From Phenylobacterium haematophilum (GTDB lineage Bacteria; Pseudomonadota; Alphaproteobacteria; Caulobacterales; Caulobacteraceae): DNA of 64,000 bases. The position numbers and the translations under genes were made by a program. Numbering within the stretch: position 1 is the stretch's first letter; the number at the start of each line of letters is the position of its first letter. Below the pieces are notes generated by a model, which did no database searches, was not told the DNA's origin, and saw only the letters and a program-made list of their open reading frames with translations. The stretch is taken from NCBI RefSeq assembly GCF_014196295.1, contig NZ_JACIDK010000005.1:124001-188000 (forward strand). Direction: 5' to 3'. This document shows, piece by piece, positions 46,999-56,710 of the stretch.

Positions 46999-47540
46999 CA
47001 GGGGGTCGCCATATGTTGGGTGTAGCGCAGCATGTCGGTGTCGTATCCCAGGGCCTTCACCTGCGCCAACAGCGCGTCGCGTTCGGCCTGCGACGGCCGG
47101 GGGTTGCGGGTCAGCAACCAGAGGAAACGGCCCGAGCCCTCACCGACGATCGCCCACTCATAATCGTCGCCGCGGTCGAGCACCCAGTAGTTGGTCAGCA
47201 GAGCGGGGCCAAAGAATGACACCTTGAACTTGGCCCCAAGGTCATCGCCCGCAGGCCGCGCCTTTCCCTCCGACACTTTGATCGGGCCCCGGACCGAGCC
47301 TTCACGACAGGTGTTCTTCACCGACAACCCGCCGCCAGGAAGGATCGCGTACTCTGCGGTCACCGCCTCGCACCCACGCTCGAACCGGTTCTCATAGCGG
47401 GCGAACTCGTACCAGAGGCCGAGGTAGCGGCTCAACTCGACCGGCTTGGCCGGCTCGGGAACCTCGCTGTTGCCGACCGGACCGCCCACGCAGGCGGCGA
47501 TGACAAGCGCACCGAGGGCGACGGCGAGAAACGGACGCAT
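46998..47540 (-). CDS. lipocalin family lipoprotein (Blc-like)
   Basis: This 180-residue outer membrane or periplasmic lipoprotein has a lipobox (VIAAC, C17). The lipocalin barrel shows the first-strand signature LSRYLGLWYEFARYENRFERGC (about 38-59), YAILPGGGLSVKNTC, NYWVLDRGDDYEWAIVGE and FLWLLTRNP. It resembles bacterial Blc, which binds lysophospholipids. The ATG at 47540 has AGGAG upstream; the longer frame has no lipoprotein signal. It follows infB by 110 bases, beyond a terminator hairpin, so it probably has its own promoter or uses readthrough. DUF2939 is coupled behind it. Confidence 0.92.
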   Translation of the reverse strand: MRPFLAVALGALVIAACVGGPVGNSEVPEPAKPVELSRYLGLWYEFARYENRFERGCEAVTAEYAILPGGGLSVKNTCREGSVRGPIKVSEGKARPAGDDLGAKFKVSFFGPALLTNYWVLDRGDDYEWAIVGEGSGRFLWLLTRNPRPSQAERDALLAQVKALGYDTDMLRYTQHMATP

Positions 47541-47602
47541 TGCGGCTCCTGGGTTGTGTTCCTCTGTGGGAATGCCCCTCGCCGCGAATGGCTCCGAAAC
47601 GC

Positions 47603-47629
47603 AAAAGGCCCCCGGTTTCCCGGGGGCCT
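47603..47629 (-). terminator. intrinsic terminator after infB
   Basis: AGGCCCCCGG (47606-47615) and CCGGGGGCCT (47620-47629) form a 10-bp stem with a GAAA loop on the minus strand, followed by TTTT. It is 21 bases after the infB stop and identical over its core to the rpsO terminator. Confidence 0.85.
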
Positions 47630-47650
47630 GATGACTTGGATGCGGAACGC

Positions 47651-50600
47651 CTAGAGGCTGCGCGCGACCTCTTCGAGGCTGAAGCACTCGATGACGTCGC
47701 CTTCCTTGATGTCCTGGAAGCCCTCGAAGAACATCCCGCACTCGACGCCCGACCCGACCTCGGTGACTTCGTCCTTGAAGCGCTTGAGCGTCTTGAGGGT
47801 GCCCAGTTCGAGGACGACGATGTCCTCGCGGATGATCCGGACGCGAGCGCCACGACGAACCACGCCTTCGGTGACCCGGCAGCCGGCGACCCGGCCGACC
47901 TTGGTGATGTCGAACACCTGCAGGACACGCGCGTTGCCGAGGAAGGTTTCGCGTTGTTCCGGCGCCAGCATGCCAGAGAGCACGCCTTTGATGTCGTCGA
48001 TCAGGTCGTAGATGATCGCGTAGTAGCGGATCTCGACGCCCTCACGCTCCGCCAGGGTCTGGGCCTGCTTCGAGGCGCGGACGTTGAAGCCGATGATCGG
48101 CGCGCCCGAGCCCTTGGCCAGCATGACGTCGCTTTCGCTGATCGCGCCGGCGCCCTGGAGGATGATCCGCGCGCGGACCTCGTCCGTGGCGAGCTTGTCC
48201 AGCGAGCCGACAATGGCTTCGGCCGACCCTTGGACGTCCGCCTTGATGATAACCGGCAGCTCCGAGATCTTCTTGTCCTGAAGCTTGGCCATGAAGTCGG
48301 CCATGGTCACGCCGCCAGCGACCGGCGAACCGGCCTTCTCGCGCTTCACCCGGGTGCGGTACTCGGTCAGTTCACGAGCGCGGGCTTCGTTCTCGACCAC
48401 GGCGAAGGGCTCGCCGGGACCCGGCGTGCCGTCGAGGCCGAGGATCTCCACCGGCACCGAAGGCCCGGCCGAGTCGAGCTGTTCGTCGCGCTCGTTCAGC
48501 AGCGCGCGGACGCGGCCGAAGTTGGCCCCGGCCACGACGATGTCGCCGCGCTTCAGGGTGCCGCGCTTGACCAGGACGGTGGAAACCGCGCCGCGGCCGC
48601 GATCGAGCTTCGCCTCAATGACCGTACCGTCCGCGGTGCGCTCCGGGTTGGCCTTCAGGTCCATCATCTCGGCCTGCACCAGGATCGCCTCGATGAGGTT
48701 CTCCAGGCCGGTCTTCTTCAGGGCCGAGACTTCGATCACCTGCGTGTCGCCGCCAAGGCTTTCGACCACGATTTCGTGCTGCAGCAGTTCGTTGATCACC
48801 CGCTGCGGATTGGCGTCGGGCTTATCGATCTTGTTGATCGCCACGATGATCGGAGCGCCAGCCGCCTTGGCGTGCTGGATGGCTTCGGCCGTCTGCGGCA
48901 TGACGCCGTCATCCGCGGCCACGACCAGCACCACGATGTCGGTGACGTCCGCGCCTCGGGCCCGCATCGCCGAGAAGGCGGCGTGGCCAGGGGTGTCGAG
49001 GAAAGTAACCGCCTGGCCATCGGCCAGACGCACCTGATAGGCGCCGATGTGCTGGGTGATGCCGCCATGTTCGCCGCCGGCGACGTCGGCGGAACGCAGC
49101 GCGTCCAGCAACGAGGTCTTGCCGTGGTCGACGTGACCCATGACCGCCACAACCGGCGGGCGCGGGACCAGGTTGTCGTCGATGTCCTCTTCGCCGATGA
49201 AGCCCTCTTCGACGTCGGCTTCCGAGACGCGCCTCACGGTGTGGCCGAATTCGGTGGCCACCAGCTCGGCGGTGTCATTGTCGATGACATCGTTGATCTT
49301 CAGCATCACGCCCTGACGCATCAGGAACTTGATGATTTCGACGCCGCGGGTCGCCATCCGGTTGGCGAGTTCCGCCACGGTGATGACGTCCGGGATGACC
49401 ACTTCGCGGGCGACGCGCGCCTGCTCCTGGGCTCCGCCCTTGCGCTTCTCGCGCTCCCGTTCGCGAGCTCGGCGAACCGAGGCCAGCGAACGCATCCGTT
49501 CGACGGCGCCCTCATCGTCACCGGCCACGGCCTGGATGGTGAGGCGGCCTTCACGACGTTGCGCGGCGCCCTTCACACGGCTGATCGCCTTGTTCGGAGC
49601 GTTCGCCGCGGCCTTGCGGCGCGTATCCTCGTCGTCGTCTGGCCGGCGACCGGCTTCACCCGGGCGCGGGGCCTGGCGAGCGGCGCGCTGGATTTCCGGC
49701 GTGGCGGGCGGGGCGTTCGGCGCCGCGCCGCGCGGCGGGCGCGGGCCGCCAGGACGATCACCGGGACGACCGGCGCCCGGCGCGGGACGCGGAGCGAGGG
49801 CAGAGTAGCGGACGGGCTCGCCGCTAGGACGCGGACGGTCGCCCTGCGGACGATCACCCTGCGGGCGATTGCCGTGCGGGCGGTCGCCCTGCGGACGCGG
49901 GCCGCGGTCGTCGCGCGGCGGACGCGGCGCGTCGGCGCGCGGAGCGCGCTGGCCGAAGTTCATGTTTTCGTAGCGGCCCGGCGCACGCTCCGGACGATAG
50001 GTCGTGGTCGTCGGGCGATCGTCGCGTCGCTCACGCGACGGCTCGTAGGTGCGGGTCTGACCCGGCGCGCTACGATGGCTGTCCGAACGCGGCGCGTCAG
50101 ACCGGGCGCCGTCGTGGCGCGGAGCCTCCGAGCGCGCGACGGGAGCCTTCGGCGCAGCGGGGGGCTGCGGCGCAGCGGTCGCCTGCGGCGTAGGCGCCGG
50201 GGTGGGGGCGGCGGGCGCCTCAGCGCGCGGCGCTTCAGGAGCCGGCGTCACGGGGGCGGCTGGCGCGGCCGCTTCGGCAGGCTTCGCAGCGGCGGCGGCC
50301 GCAGCAGCCGCTGCGGCGCGGGCGGCCTCGGCGTCGGCCCGGGCGCGTTCCTCGCGGGCGCGCTGCTCGGCGGCTTGGCGAGCCTGATGCTCGCGGGCCA
50401 GTTCGATGGCGCGTTGCCGGGCGCGTTGTTCGTCAGCCGACAGCCCTGAACCGTCATTCGACGATCCGCCCTGAGACGGACGCGGTGAAGACGGCTGCGG
50501 CGAGTAGGCCCGCTTCTCCGCCGAAGACGGCGCAGCAAGGTTCCCCGTCGGCGCGGCATGCGTGCGCTGGCGCTTGGTCTCCACGACCACAGTCTTGGAG

Positions 50601-50719
50601 CGACCGTGGCTGAAGCTCTGCTTCACCGTGCCCGCGCTGACCGATCCAGCCCCACGGGGCTTGAGGGTCAGGGGAGCTCGCCCGCCAGGGGCCCGGCCGT
50701 TGTCGTTCTCGTCGCTCAT
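47651..50719 (-). CDS. infB: translation initiation factor IF-2
   Basis: IF-2 is the GTPase that brings initiator tRNA to the 30S subunit and joins the subunits. The 1022-residue protein has a long disordered, alanine- and arginine-rich N-terminal half, then the G domain with GHVDHGKT at residues 528-535, DTPGHAAF and NKIDK, then domains III and IV ending with [16 protein letters not shown]. The N-terminal part includes five short repeats of the [10 protein letters not shown] type (near residues 270-300) and runs of alanine. It follows ylxR by 74 bases in the rimP-nusA-ylxR-infB operon and is closed by a terminator. Confidence 0.98.
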   Translation of the reverse strand: MSDENDNGRAPGGRAPLTLKPRGAGSVSAGTVKQSFSHGRSKTVVVETKRQRTHAAPTGNLAAPSSAEKRAYSPQPSSPRPSQGGSSNDGSGLSADEQRARQRAIELAREHQARQAAEQRAREERARADAEAARAAAAAAAAAAAKPAEAAAPAAPVTPAPEAPRAEAPAAPTPAPTPQATAAPQPPAAPKAPVARSEAPRHDGARSDAPRSDSHRSAPGQTRTYEPSRERRDDRPTTTTYRPERAPGRYENMNFGQRAPRADAPRPPRDDRGPRPQGDRPHGNRPQGDRPQGDRPRPSGEPVRYSALAPRPAPGAGRPGDRPGGPRPPRGAAPNAPPATPEIQRAARQAPRPGEAGRRPDDDEDTRRKAAANAPNKAISRVKGAAQRREGRLTIQAVAGDDEGAVERMRSLASVRRAREREREKRKGGAQEQARVAREVVIPDVITVAELANRMATRGVEIIKFLMRQGVMLKINDVIDNDTAELVATEFGHTVRRVSEADVEEGFIGEEDIDDNLVPRPPVVAVMGHVDHGKTSLLDALRSADVAGGEHGGITQHIGAYQVRLADGQAVTFLDTPGHAAFSAMRARGADVTDIVVLVVAADDGVMPQTAEAIQHAKAAGAPIIVAINKIDKPDANPQRVINELLQHEIVVESLGGDTQVIEVSALKKTGLENLIEAILVQAEMMDLKANPERTADGTVIEAKLDRGRGAVSTVLVKRGTLKRGDIVVAGANFGRVRALLNERDEQLDSAGPSVPVEILGLDGTPGPGEPFAVVENEARARELTEYRTRVKREKAGSPVAGGVTMADFMAKLQDKKISELPVIIKADVQGSAEAIVGSLDKLATDEVRARIILQGAGAISESDVMLAKGSGAPIIGFNVRASKQAQTLAEREGVEIRYYAIIYDLIDDIKGVLSGMLAPEQRETFLGNARVLQVFDITKVGRVAGCRVTEGVVRRGARVRIIREDIVVLELGTLKTLKRFKDEVTEVGSGVECGMFFEGFQDIKEGDVIECFSLEEVARSL

Positions 50720-50793
50720 GCGCTCGCTTTACATATCGGCCGGGACGGTCCCGACCACGGACATTCCAATAGCTCTAGGCGCGCGAAACCGGT

Positions 50794-51474
50794 TCAGGTT
50801 CCGCCCGCCTCAGGAGGCTTTTCCTCGCGCCAACTCTCGGGAAGGAGCGGGCGGAAGCCAGATAGTCTCCGGACGTCATTCGTCCAGCGATCGGCTCCGC
50901 GCCCCGCAAGGAAGGCGGTGTGTATCACATTCTCGGCCCCCAAGGCCAAACCCAATTCCTCAGCGTCGAAGAGTCCGCAAAGCTGCGGCGGTTTGGGTGA
51001 CTTGCGGGCCACATTCAGGATCTTGCGGCGGCCGTCCGCGGCGCCGTCGGACGCCTCGATCAACCACGCGGCCTTGCCTGCGTTCAGGGTCGAAGCGACC
51101 TTCTCGAACCCCGAGATAAGCTCGCCGGCCCGTTTCGCAAGCCCAAGACCGTCTAAGATCCGGCGCCGCAGCAGCGTTTCGACCTGATCGGCGAGGTCGG
51201 CCGGCGCCGAGAGCTTGGCCTTGGCGGCGCGGGAAAAGGCCCCCCTCTTCACCGCCGTCTCGACAGAAGCCCGGTCGGCGGCGACCCAGAGTCCGCGGCC
51301 CGGCAGCTTGCGCGCCAGGTCGGGAACCACCAGACCGCCGGGACCGGCGACGAACCGCACGAGCGCGGCCTCGCCCATCACTTGGCCCGAGACGATGTCC
51401 CGTCGCTCCCGCGCGGCTTGCGCGAGGGTTCGAGGGGCCGTCGTCCCGGCCGCGATGGAAGCGGACGCGCTCAC
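50794..51474 (-). CDS. YlxR/DUF448 domain RNA-binding protein
   Basis: This 226-residue protein joins an N-terminal YlxR (DUF448) domain, with LVRFVAGPGGLVVPDLARKL and PGRGLWV (about 38-65), to a C-terminal L7Ae-like RNA-binding domain (about 105-200: LGLAKRAGELISGFEKV). This fusion is typical of alphaproteobacteria and lies between nusA and infB. YlxR proteins bind nucleic acid and have been linked to RNA metabolism; the exact role is not settled. The GTG start lies 6 bases after the nusA stop. The cysteine usual near the N-terminus (RRCIV) is aspartate here (RRDIV). Confidence 0.88.
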   Translation of the reverse strand: MSASASIAAGTTAPRTLAQAARERRDIVSGQVMGEAALVRFVAGPGGLVVPDLARKLPGRGLWVAADRASVETAVKRGAFSRAAKAKLSAPADLADQVETLLRRRILDGLGLAKRAGELISGFEKVASTLNAGKAAWLIEASDGAADGRRKILNVARKSPKPPQLCGLFDAEELGLALGAENVIHTAFLAGRGADRWTNDVRRLSGFRPLLPESWREEKPPEAGGT

Positions 51475-51480
51475 CTGGGA

Positions 51481-53160
51481 TTAGGCCTCCGGCGTTTCTT
51501 CGGCCGCAAGGGCCTCAGCCTCGACTTCAGTCTCGGCTTCGTCGGCGTAGTCTTCCTCGACTTCCGGCTCCGGCGGAGCCTCGACCCAGCCCATAACGAT
51601 GCGCGCGCGCATGATCAGGGCCTCGGCCTCGGCGGCGTCGAGATTGAAGCTTTCGAGAATGCCAGGCTCGCGCACGCGCTCGCCATCACGGTTCTCGAAC
51701 CAGCCGCGCAGGTCGTCCGGGATCAGGCCGGCCAGGTCCTCGACGCTCTTCACGTCGCCCTCGCCCAGCGCCACGGCCATCGGCAGGGTGACGCCGTCGA
51801 TCTCGAGCAGGCCGTCCTCGACGCCCAGCGCCTTGCGCTTGGCGTCGTACTCGGCCGCTTCCTTGTCCAGGTACTCGCGGGCGCGGGTCTGGATTTCGTC
51901 GGCGGTGTCCTCGTCGAAGCCTTCGATCGCCGCGACTTCCGACGCGTCGACATAGGCCACGTCCTCGACCGAGGCGAAGCCTTCGGTGACCAGCAGTTGG
52001 GCGATGACCTCGTCGACGTCCAGGGCCTCCTGGAACAGGGCGGTGCGCTCGGTGAACTCGCGCTGACGGCGCTCGCTCTCCTGGCTCTCGGTCATGATGT
52101 CGATCTGCCAGCCGGTCAGCTGGCTGGCGAGGCGAACGTTCTGGCCGCGGCGGCCGATGGCCAGCGACAGTTGCTCGTCCGGCACCACCACTTCGACGCG
52201 CTCATCCTCCTCGTCCATGACGACCTTGGAGACTTCGGCCGGGGCCAGGCCGTTGACGATGAAGGTCGCCTCGTCCGGACTCCACTGGATGATGTCGATC
52301 TTCTCGCCCTGCAGCTCGGCGACGACGGCCTGGACGCGCGAACCGCGCATACCGACGCAGGCGCCGACCGGATCGATCGAGGAATCGTTCGAAACCACGG
52401 CCATCTTGGCGCGCGAACCCGGGTCGCGGGCGACGGCGCGGATCTCGATGACGCCGTCATAGACTTCAGGCACTTCCTGCGCGAACAGCTTGGCCATGAA
52501 GCCGCCGTGAGCGCGCGACAGCAGAATCTGCGGACCCTTGGTCTCACGGCGTACGTCGTAGATGTAGCAGCGGATGCGGTCGCCGATGTTGAAGTTCTCG
52601 CGCGGGATCGACTGGTCGCGGCGCATGATGCCTTCGCCGCGGCCCAGATCGACGACGGTGTTGCCGTACTCGACGCGCTTGACCACGCCGTTGACGATCT
52701 CGCCGACGCGATCCTTGAACTCTTCGTACTGACGCTCGCGCTCGGCCTCGCGGACCTTGCCGGTCACGACCTGGCGGGCCATCTGGGTCTGCACGCGGCC
52801 GAACTCGAACGGCGGCAGGATTTCTTCGTAGGTCTTGCCGACGAAGGCGTCCTTGTCGCTGCGCAGCGCGTCAGCCAAGCGACGCACGCCGACCGGCTCT
52901 TCCGGAACGCCGTCCTCGCTCTCGAACACCGCCTCGTCGTCGATGACGGTGATCACGCGCTTGACCGTGGTCTCGCCGGTCTTCGGGTCGATGCGCACGC
53001 GGATGTCGTGCTCGGCGCCGTATCGGGCGCGGGCGCCCTTCTGGATCGCTTCCTCGATCGCCTCGATCACGACTTCCTTGTCGATCGACTTCTCGCGGGC
53101 CACGGCCTCGGCGATCTGCAACAACTCAAGCCGGTTGGCGGAAATGCCGGTCAGGCTCAT
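51481..53160 (-). CDS. nusA: transcription termination/antitermination protein NusA
   Basis: NusA binds RNA polymerase, modulates pausing and stimulates intrinsic termination. The 559-residue protein has the N-terminal polymerase-binding domain (about 1-130), S1 ([19 protein letters not shown]), KH1 ([21 protein letters not shown]) and KH2 ([21 protein letters not shown]) domains. Two C-terminal helix-hairpin-helix repeats and an acidic tail follow. GAGGA precedes the ATG. The terminator-like hairpin at 53744-53772 ahead of rimP offers a route for NusA to control its own operon. Confidence 0.98.
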   Translation of the reverse strand: MSLTGISANRLELLQIAEAVAREKSIDKEVVIEAIEEAIQKGARARYGAEHDIRVRIDPKTGETTVKRVITVIDDEAVFESEDGVPEEPVGVRRLADALRSDKDAFVGKTYEEILPPFEFGRVQTQMARQVVTGKVREAERERQYEEFKDRVGEIVNGVVKRVEYGNTVVDLGRGEGIMRRDQSIPRENFNIGDRIRCYIYDVRRETKGPQILLSRAHGGFMAKLFAQEVPEVYDGVIEIRAVARDPGSRAKMAVVSNDSSIDPVGACVGMRGSRVQAVVAELQGEKIDIIQWSPDEATFIVNGLAPAEVSKVVMDEEDERVEVVVPDEQLSLAIGRRGQNVRLASQLTGWQIDIMTESQESERRQREFTERTALFQEALDVDEVIAQLLVTEGFASVEDVAYVDASEVAAIEGFDEDTADEIQTRAREYLDKEAAEYDAKRKALGVEDGLLEIDGVTLPMAVALGEGDVKSVEDLAGLIPDDLRGWFENRDGERVREPGILESFNLDAAEAEALIMRARIVMGWVEAPPEPEVEEDYADEAETEVEAEALAAEETPEA

Positions 53161-53174
53161 CGGTTTGCGTCCTC

Positions 53175-53720
53175 TTACTCAGGGGTGTCTTGGTCGGCCT
53201 CGGCGCTGAGGCGGGCGGCGCGTTCGTCCGCGCCGCGCTTCATCAGCGCGTCGGTCAGGATGAGTTTGGCGTCCACGATCCATTCAAACGGGATCATGGC
53301 CGTGGAGTCTTCGCCTTCCAGGTCGATGCCGATGGCGTCGCCTTCGACGCCGGCCAGCACGCCCCGGAAACGCTTGCGGCCTTCCGCGACGCGGTCGAGT
53401 TCGATGCGCGCTTCGAAGCCGTCGTAGTTTTCGAAATCCTTCAGCCGGGTCAGCGGCCGATCGACGCCGGGGGAGGAGACCTCGAGCGTGTACTCGCCGG
53501 CGATCGGGTCGGCGGCGTCCATGATCTCTGAAATCGCGCGCGACAGCCGGGCGCAGTCCTCGACGACCATGTCGCCTTCCGGTGTCTCGGCCATGATCTG
53601 CAGGCGGCGCGCTTCCTCGCCGCCCATCAGGCGCAGGCGGACGATCTCATAGCCCGCAGCCTCCGCGACGGGGTCGAGAAGCTCCAGGAGCCGACGGTCT
53701 TCAGCGGTCTTGCCACGCAT
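53175..53720 (-). CDS. rimP: ribosome maturation factor RimP
   Basis: RimP assists assembly of the 30S subunit. The 181-residue protein shows the family pattern [53 protein letters not shown] and DFENYDGF. It is the first gene of the rimP-nusA-ylxR-infB operon, 14 bases ahead of nusA. The ATG at 53720 has GGAG about 13 bases upstream, a long spacing. The leader contains a hairpin with a run of six T, 24 bases before the ATG. Confidence 0.95.
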   Translation of the reverse strand: MRGKTAEDRRLLELLDPVAEAAGYEIVRLRLMGGEEARRLQIMAETPEGDMVVEDCARLSRAISEIMDAADPIAGEYTLEVSSPGVDRPLTRLKDFENYDGFEARIELDRVAEGRKRFRGVLAGVEGDAIGIDLEGEDSTAMIPFEWIVDAKLILTDALMKRGADERAARLSAEADQDTPE

Positions 53721-53743
53721 AAGCTTGGCTGCTCTCCGGCAAC

Positions 53744-53772
53744 AAAAAAGCGGCCGGGCCGAAGCCTGCCGC
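53744..53772 (-). terminator. terminator-like hairpin (possible attenuator) ahead of rimP-nusA
   Basis: On the minus strand GCGGC-A-GGC and GCC-CG-GCCGC form a stem with a TTCG loop (53750-53772), followed directly by six T (53744-53749). It is only 24 bases before the rimP ATG and no gene ends upstream on this strand, so it may attenuate the operon. Confidence 0.5.
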
Positions 53773-53978
53773 TCGTATACGCTATCCAGCGCTAACGGAC
53801 GATGTGACGCCTATATAGCGCGTGGCCATTGCTTTGTCAGCCCCTTGCCGCTCAGGCCCCGATTCCATGTCTTTTACGGTTTTCCGGCGGCAAACAGCGC
53901 GCGGCCCCTTTTCGACAGGGCCTGAATGGTCCACAGACGGCGCCCTTAACTCTTGTGTCGCCAAGGTCCTCCCTTCCT

Positions 53979-54530
53979 ATGGACATCTCCAAGATCCCCA
54001 CGGGCGTAAACCCGCCCTACGACGTCAACGCCATCATCGAGATCCCGCAGGGCGGTGAGCCGGTGAAATACGAGCTCGACAAGGACAGCGGGGCCATCAT
54101 GGTCGACCGTTTCCTCCACACCGCGATGTACTACCCGGGCAACTACGGCTTCATCCCGCACACCCTGTCGGACGACGGCGACCCGATGGACGTGCTGGTG
54201 GTCGGCCCGACCCCGGTGGTTCCGGGCGCGGTGATCCGCGTGCGGCCGATCGGGACGCTGATGATGGTCGACGAGGCGGGCGGGGACGAGAAGATTCTCG
54301 CGGTGCCCGTCGACAAGCTGCACCCGTTCTATGCCGGCGTGGATTCATGGCGCGGGCTGCCGGCCATCCTGACCGAACAGATCGCCCACTTCTTCCAGCA
54401 TTACAAAGACTTGGAGAAGGGCAAGAGCGTCGAGATCGTGCGCTGGGCCGATCCGGAAGAGACCGGCGACCTGATCCGCCAAGGCATCGAGCGCGCCAAG
54501 GCGGCGGGCAAGGGCCAGCCAGGAACGTGA
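53979..54530 (+). CDS. ppa: inorganic pyrophosphatase
   Basis: This enzyme hydrolyses pyrophosphate to phosphate in the cytoplasm and drives biosynthetic reactions. The 183-residue family I protein has the signature DGDPMD with metal-binding D66, D68 and D71, preceded by YYPGNYGFIPHT and EIPQGGEPVKYELDK. The length matches the hexameric prokaryotic type. The ATG at 53979 is chosen because the family begins MDISKI; the longer frame runs back through the divergent gap with rimP. It converges with trmB over a hairpin. Confidence 0.97.
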   Translation: MDISKIPTGVNPPYDVNAIIEIPQGGEPVKYELDKDSGAIMVDRFLHTAMYYPGNYGFIPHTLSDDGDPMDVLVVGPTPVVPGAVIRVRPIGTLMMVDEAGGDEKILAVPVDKLHPFYAGVDSWRGLPAILTEQIAHFFQHYKDLEKGKSVEIVRWADPEETGDLIRQGIERAKAAGKGQPGT

Positions 54531-54536
54531 CGATAG

Positions 54537-54568
54537 AGGCCGCCGTCGGCAGGTTTAGACGGCGGCCT
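54537..54568. terminator. bidirectional hairpin between ppa and trmB
   Basis: AGGCCGCCGTC (54537-54547) and GACGGCGGCCT (54558-54568) are perfect 11-bp arms around a 10-base loop, filling the 43-base gap between the converging ppa and trmB genes. T-tracts are weak on both strands. Confidence 0.65.
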
Positions 54569-54573
54569 TCCAC

Positions 54574-55251
54574 CTACCTTCTGATGAAGTCGAAGAAGAC
54601 GGGCTCGCAGTCGCCCAAGCGCTTTTCCTCATAGCGCGTGGTGATGTGGTCGGAAGGCGCGACGCGCCAGTCGTCGGCCTTCTGCGCCGGCCAGTCGAAG
54701 TCCGGCGAGGCCAGGATCCGCTCCAGCGCCCAATCCGCATAGCCCGCCACGTCGGTGGCGAAGCGCAGCCGCCCACCCGGCTTCAGCACCCGGGCCAGCT
54801 CCGCGACCATCTCGGGCTGGACGATCCGGCGCTTGTGATGCCGCGCCTTGGGCCAGGGATCCGGGAACAGAATGAACACCCGATCGAGACTGGCGTCCGG
54901 CAGGCGCGCAGCCAGTTCGCGGGCGTCACCGTCATGGATGCGGACGTTTTTCAGTTCCTGCTCGGCCACATGCCGCACAGCGCTGGCCACCCCGTTCAAA
55001 AACGGTTCGCAGCCGACGATGAGCACGTCGGGCGCGCGGGCGGCCTGACTGGCCATGTGCTCGCCGCCGCCGAAGCCGATCTCCAGCCAAGCCTCGCGCG
55101 TCCCGTCCATCAGAGTCCGCGGATCAAACGGGCCTTCCGGCGGCCGCAGCGACGGCAGCAACTCGTCGACCAGCGCGGCCTGGCGCGGCTTGATCGGCCG
55201 CGACTTGATCCGGCCATAGGACCGCATCAGCGGGTGTTGGTTGTCTTCCAT
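54574..55251 (-). CDS. trmB: tRNA (guanine-N7)-methyltransferase
   Basis: TrmB methylates G46 in the tRNA variable loop using SAM. The 225-residue protein has the SAM-binding motif LEIGFGGGEHM (near residue 58), the DGDA acidic motif, and the family hallmark ILFPDPWPKARHHKRR (about 128-143). The C-terminal TRYEEK is the usual final motif. It sits 74 bases after metK's 3' end in the opposite sense of flow, upstream of nothing on the minus strand; metK supplies its cofactor SAM, so proximity may be meaningful. It converges with ppa. Confidence 0.96.
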   Translation of the reverse strand: MEDNQHPLMRSYGRIKSRPIKPRQAALVDELLPSLRPPEGPFDPRTLMDGTREAWLEIGFGGGEHMASQAARAPDVLIVGCEPFLNGVASAVRHVAEQELKNVRIHDGDARELAARLPDASLDRVFILFPDPWPKARHHKRRIVQPEMVAELARVLKPGGRLRFATDVAGYADWALERILASPDFDWPAQKADDWRVAPSDHITTRYEEKRLGDCEPVFFDFIRR

Positions 55252-55269
55252 GCGCGCGCTCTACAACGA

Positions 55270-55303
55270 CGAAGGCCGCCGCGCGAGTGCGCGACGGCCT
55301 TCG
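55270..55303 (-). terminator. hairpin after metK
   Basis: CGAAGGCCG (55270-55278) and CGGCCTTCG (55295-55303) form a long stem that continues inward with one mismatch to a 4-base loop. It begins 22 bases after the metK stop on the minus strand. The downstream T-tract is poor, so termination may be partial and let trmB be read through. Confidence 0.55.
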
Positions 55304-55325
55304 GATATTCCAAACCCGATGTGGA

Positions 55326-56546
<1,221 letters not shown>

Positions 56547-56601
56547 GAGGTAGCTCCGGTAACGGGCAGGCCGCGGCGCAGGGCGGCCCCATTTGGACGT
56601 C

Positions 56602-56634
56602 GCGGGAACCTATAAGGAAATCTTTATATCCCGC
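56602..56634 (-). promoter_or_regulatory. bulged stem-loop in the metK leader
   Basis: On the minus strand GCGGGA pairs with TCCCGC (outer 6 bp) and TATAA pairs with TTATA (inner 5 bp), with a 3-base GGT bulge on one side. It lies 56 bases before the metK start. The A/T-rich inner stem stands out in this GC-rich sequence. Function is unknown. Confidence 0.4.
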
Positions 56635-56680
56635 AAGCCGCGTCGCTCCACACGCGATAGCAAGTCGCGGGCGAAAGGGT

Positions 56681-56700
56681 GCGGGCGGAGGACCGCCTGC
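56681..56700 (-). terminator. weak hairpin after the autotransporter gene
   Basis: GCGGGCGG (56681-56688) and CCGCCTGC (56693-56700) pair with one mismatch around a 4-base loop, 11 bases after the autotransporter stop; CCCTTTC follows on the minus strand. Confidence 0.4.
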
Positions 56701-56710
56701 GCCCTCGATC

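Noticed and set aside
47540..50449. 969-codon frame antisense to infB
   Set aside because: Shadow of the infB G domain and disordered arm; no domain seen in translation.
53773..53978. possible tRNA-fMet or small RNA upstream of rimP, as metY in E. coli
   Set aside because: No cloverleaf, T-loop GGTTCGAAT-type sequence or CCA end could be found on either strand.
56547..56710. SAM-I or SAM-II riboswitch before metK
   Set aside because: The conserved cores were not seen; only an unclassified bulged hairpin is present, reported separately at low confidence.
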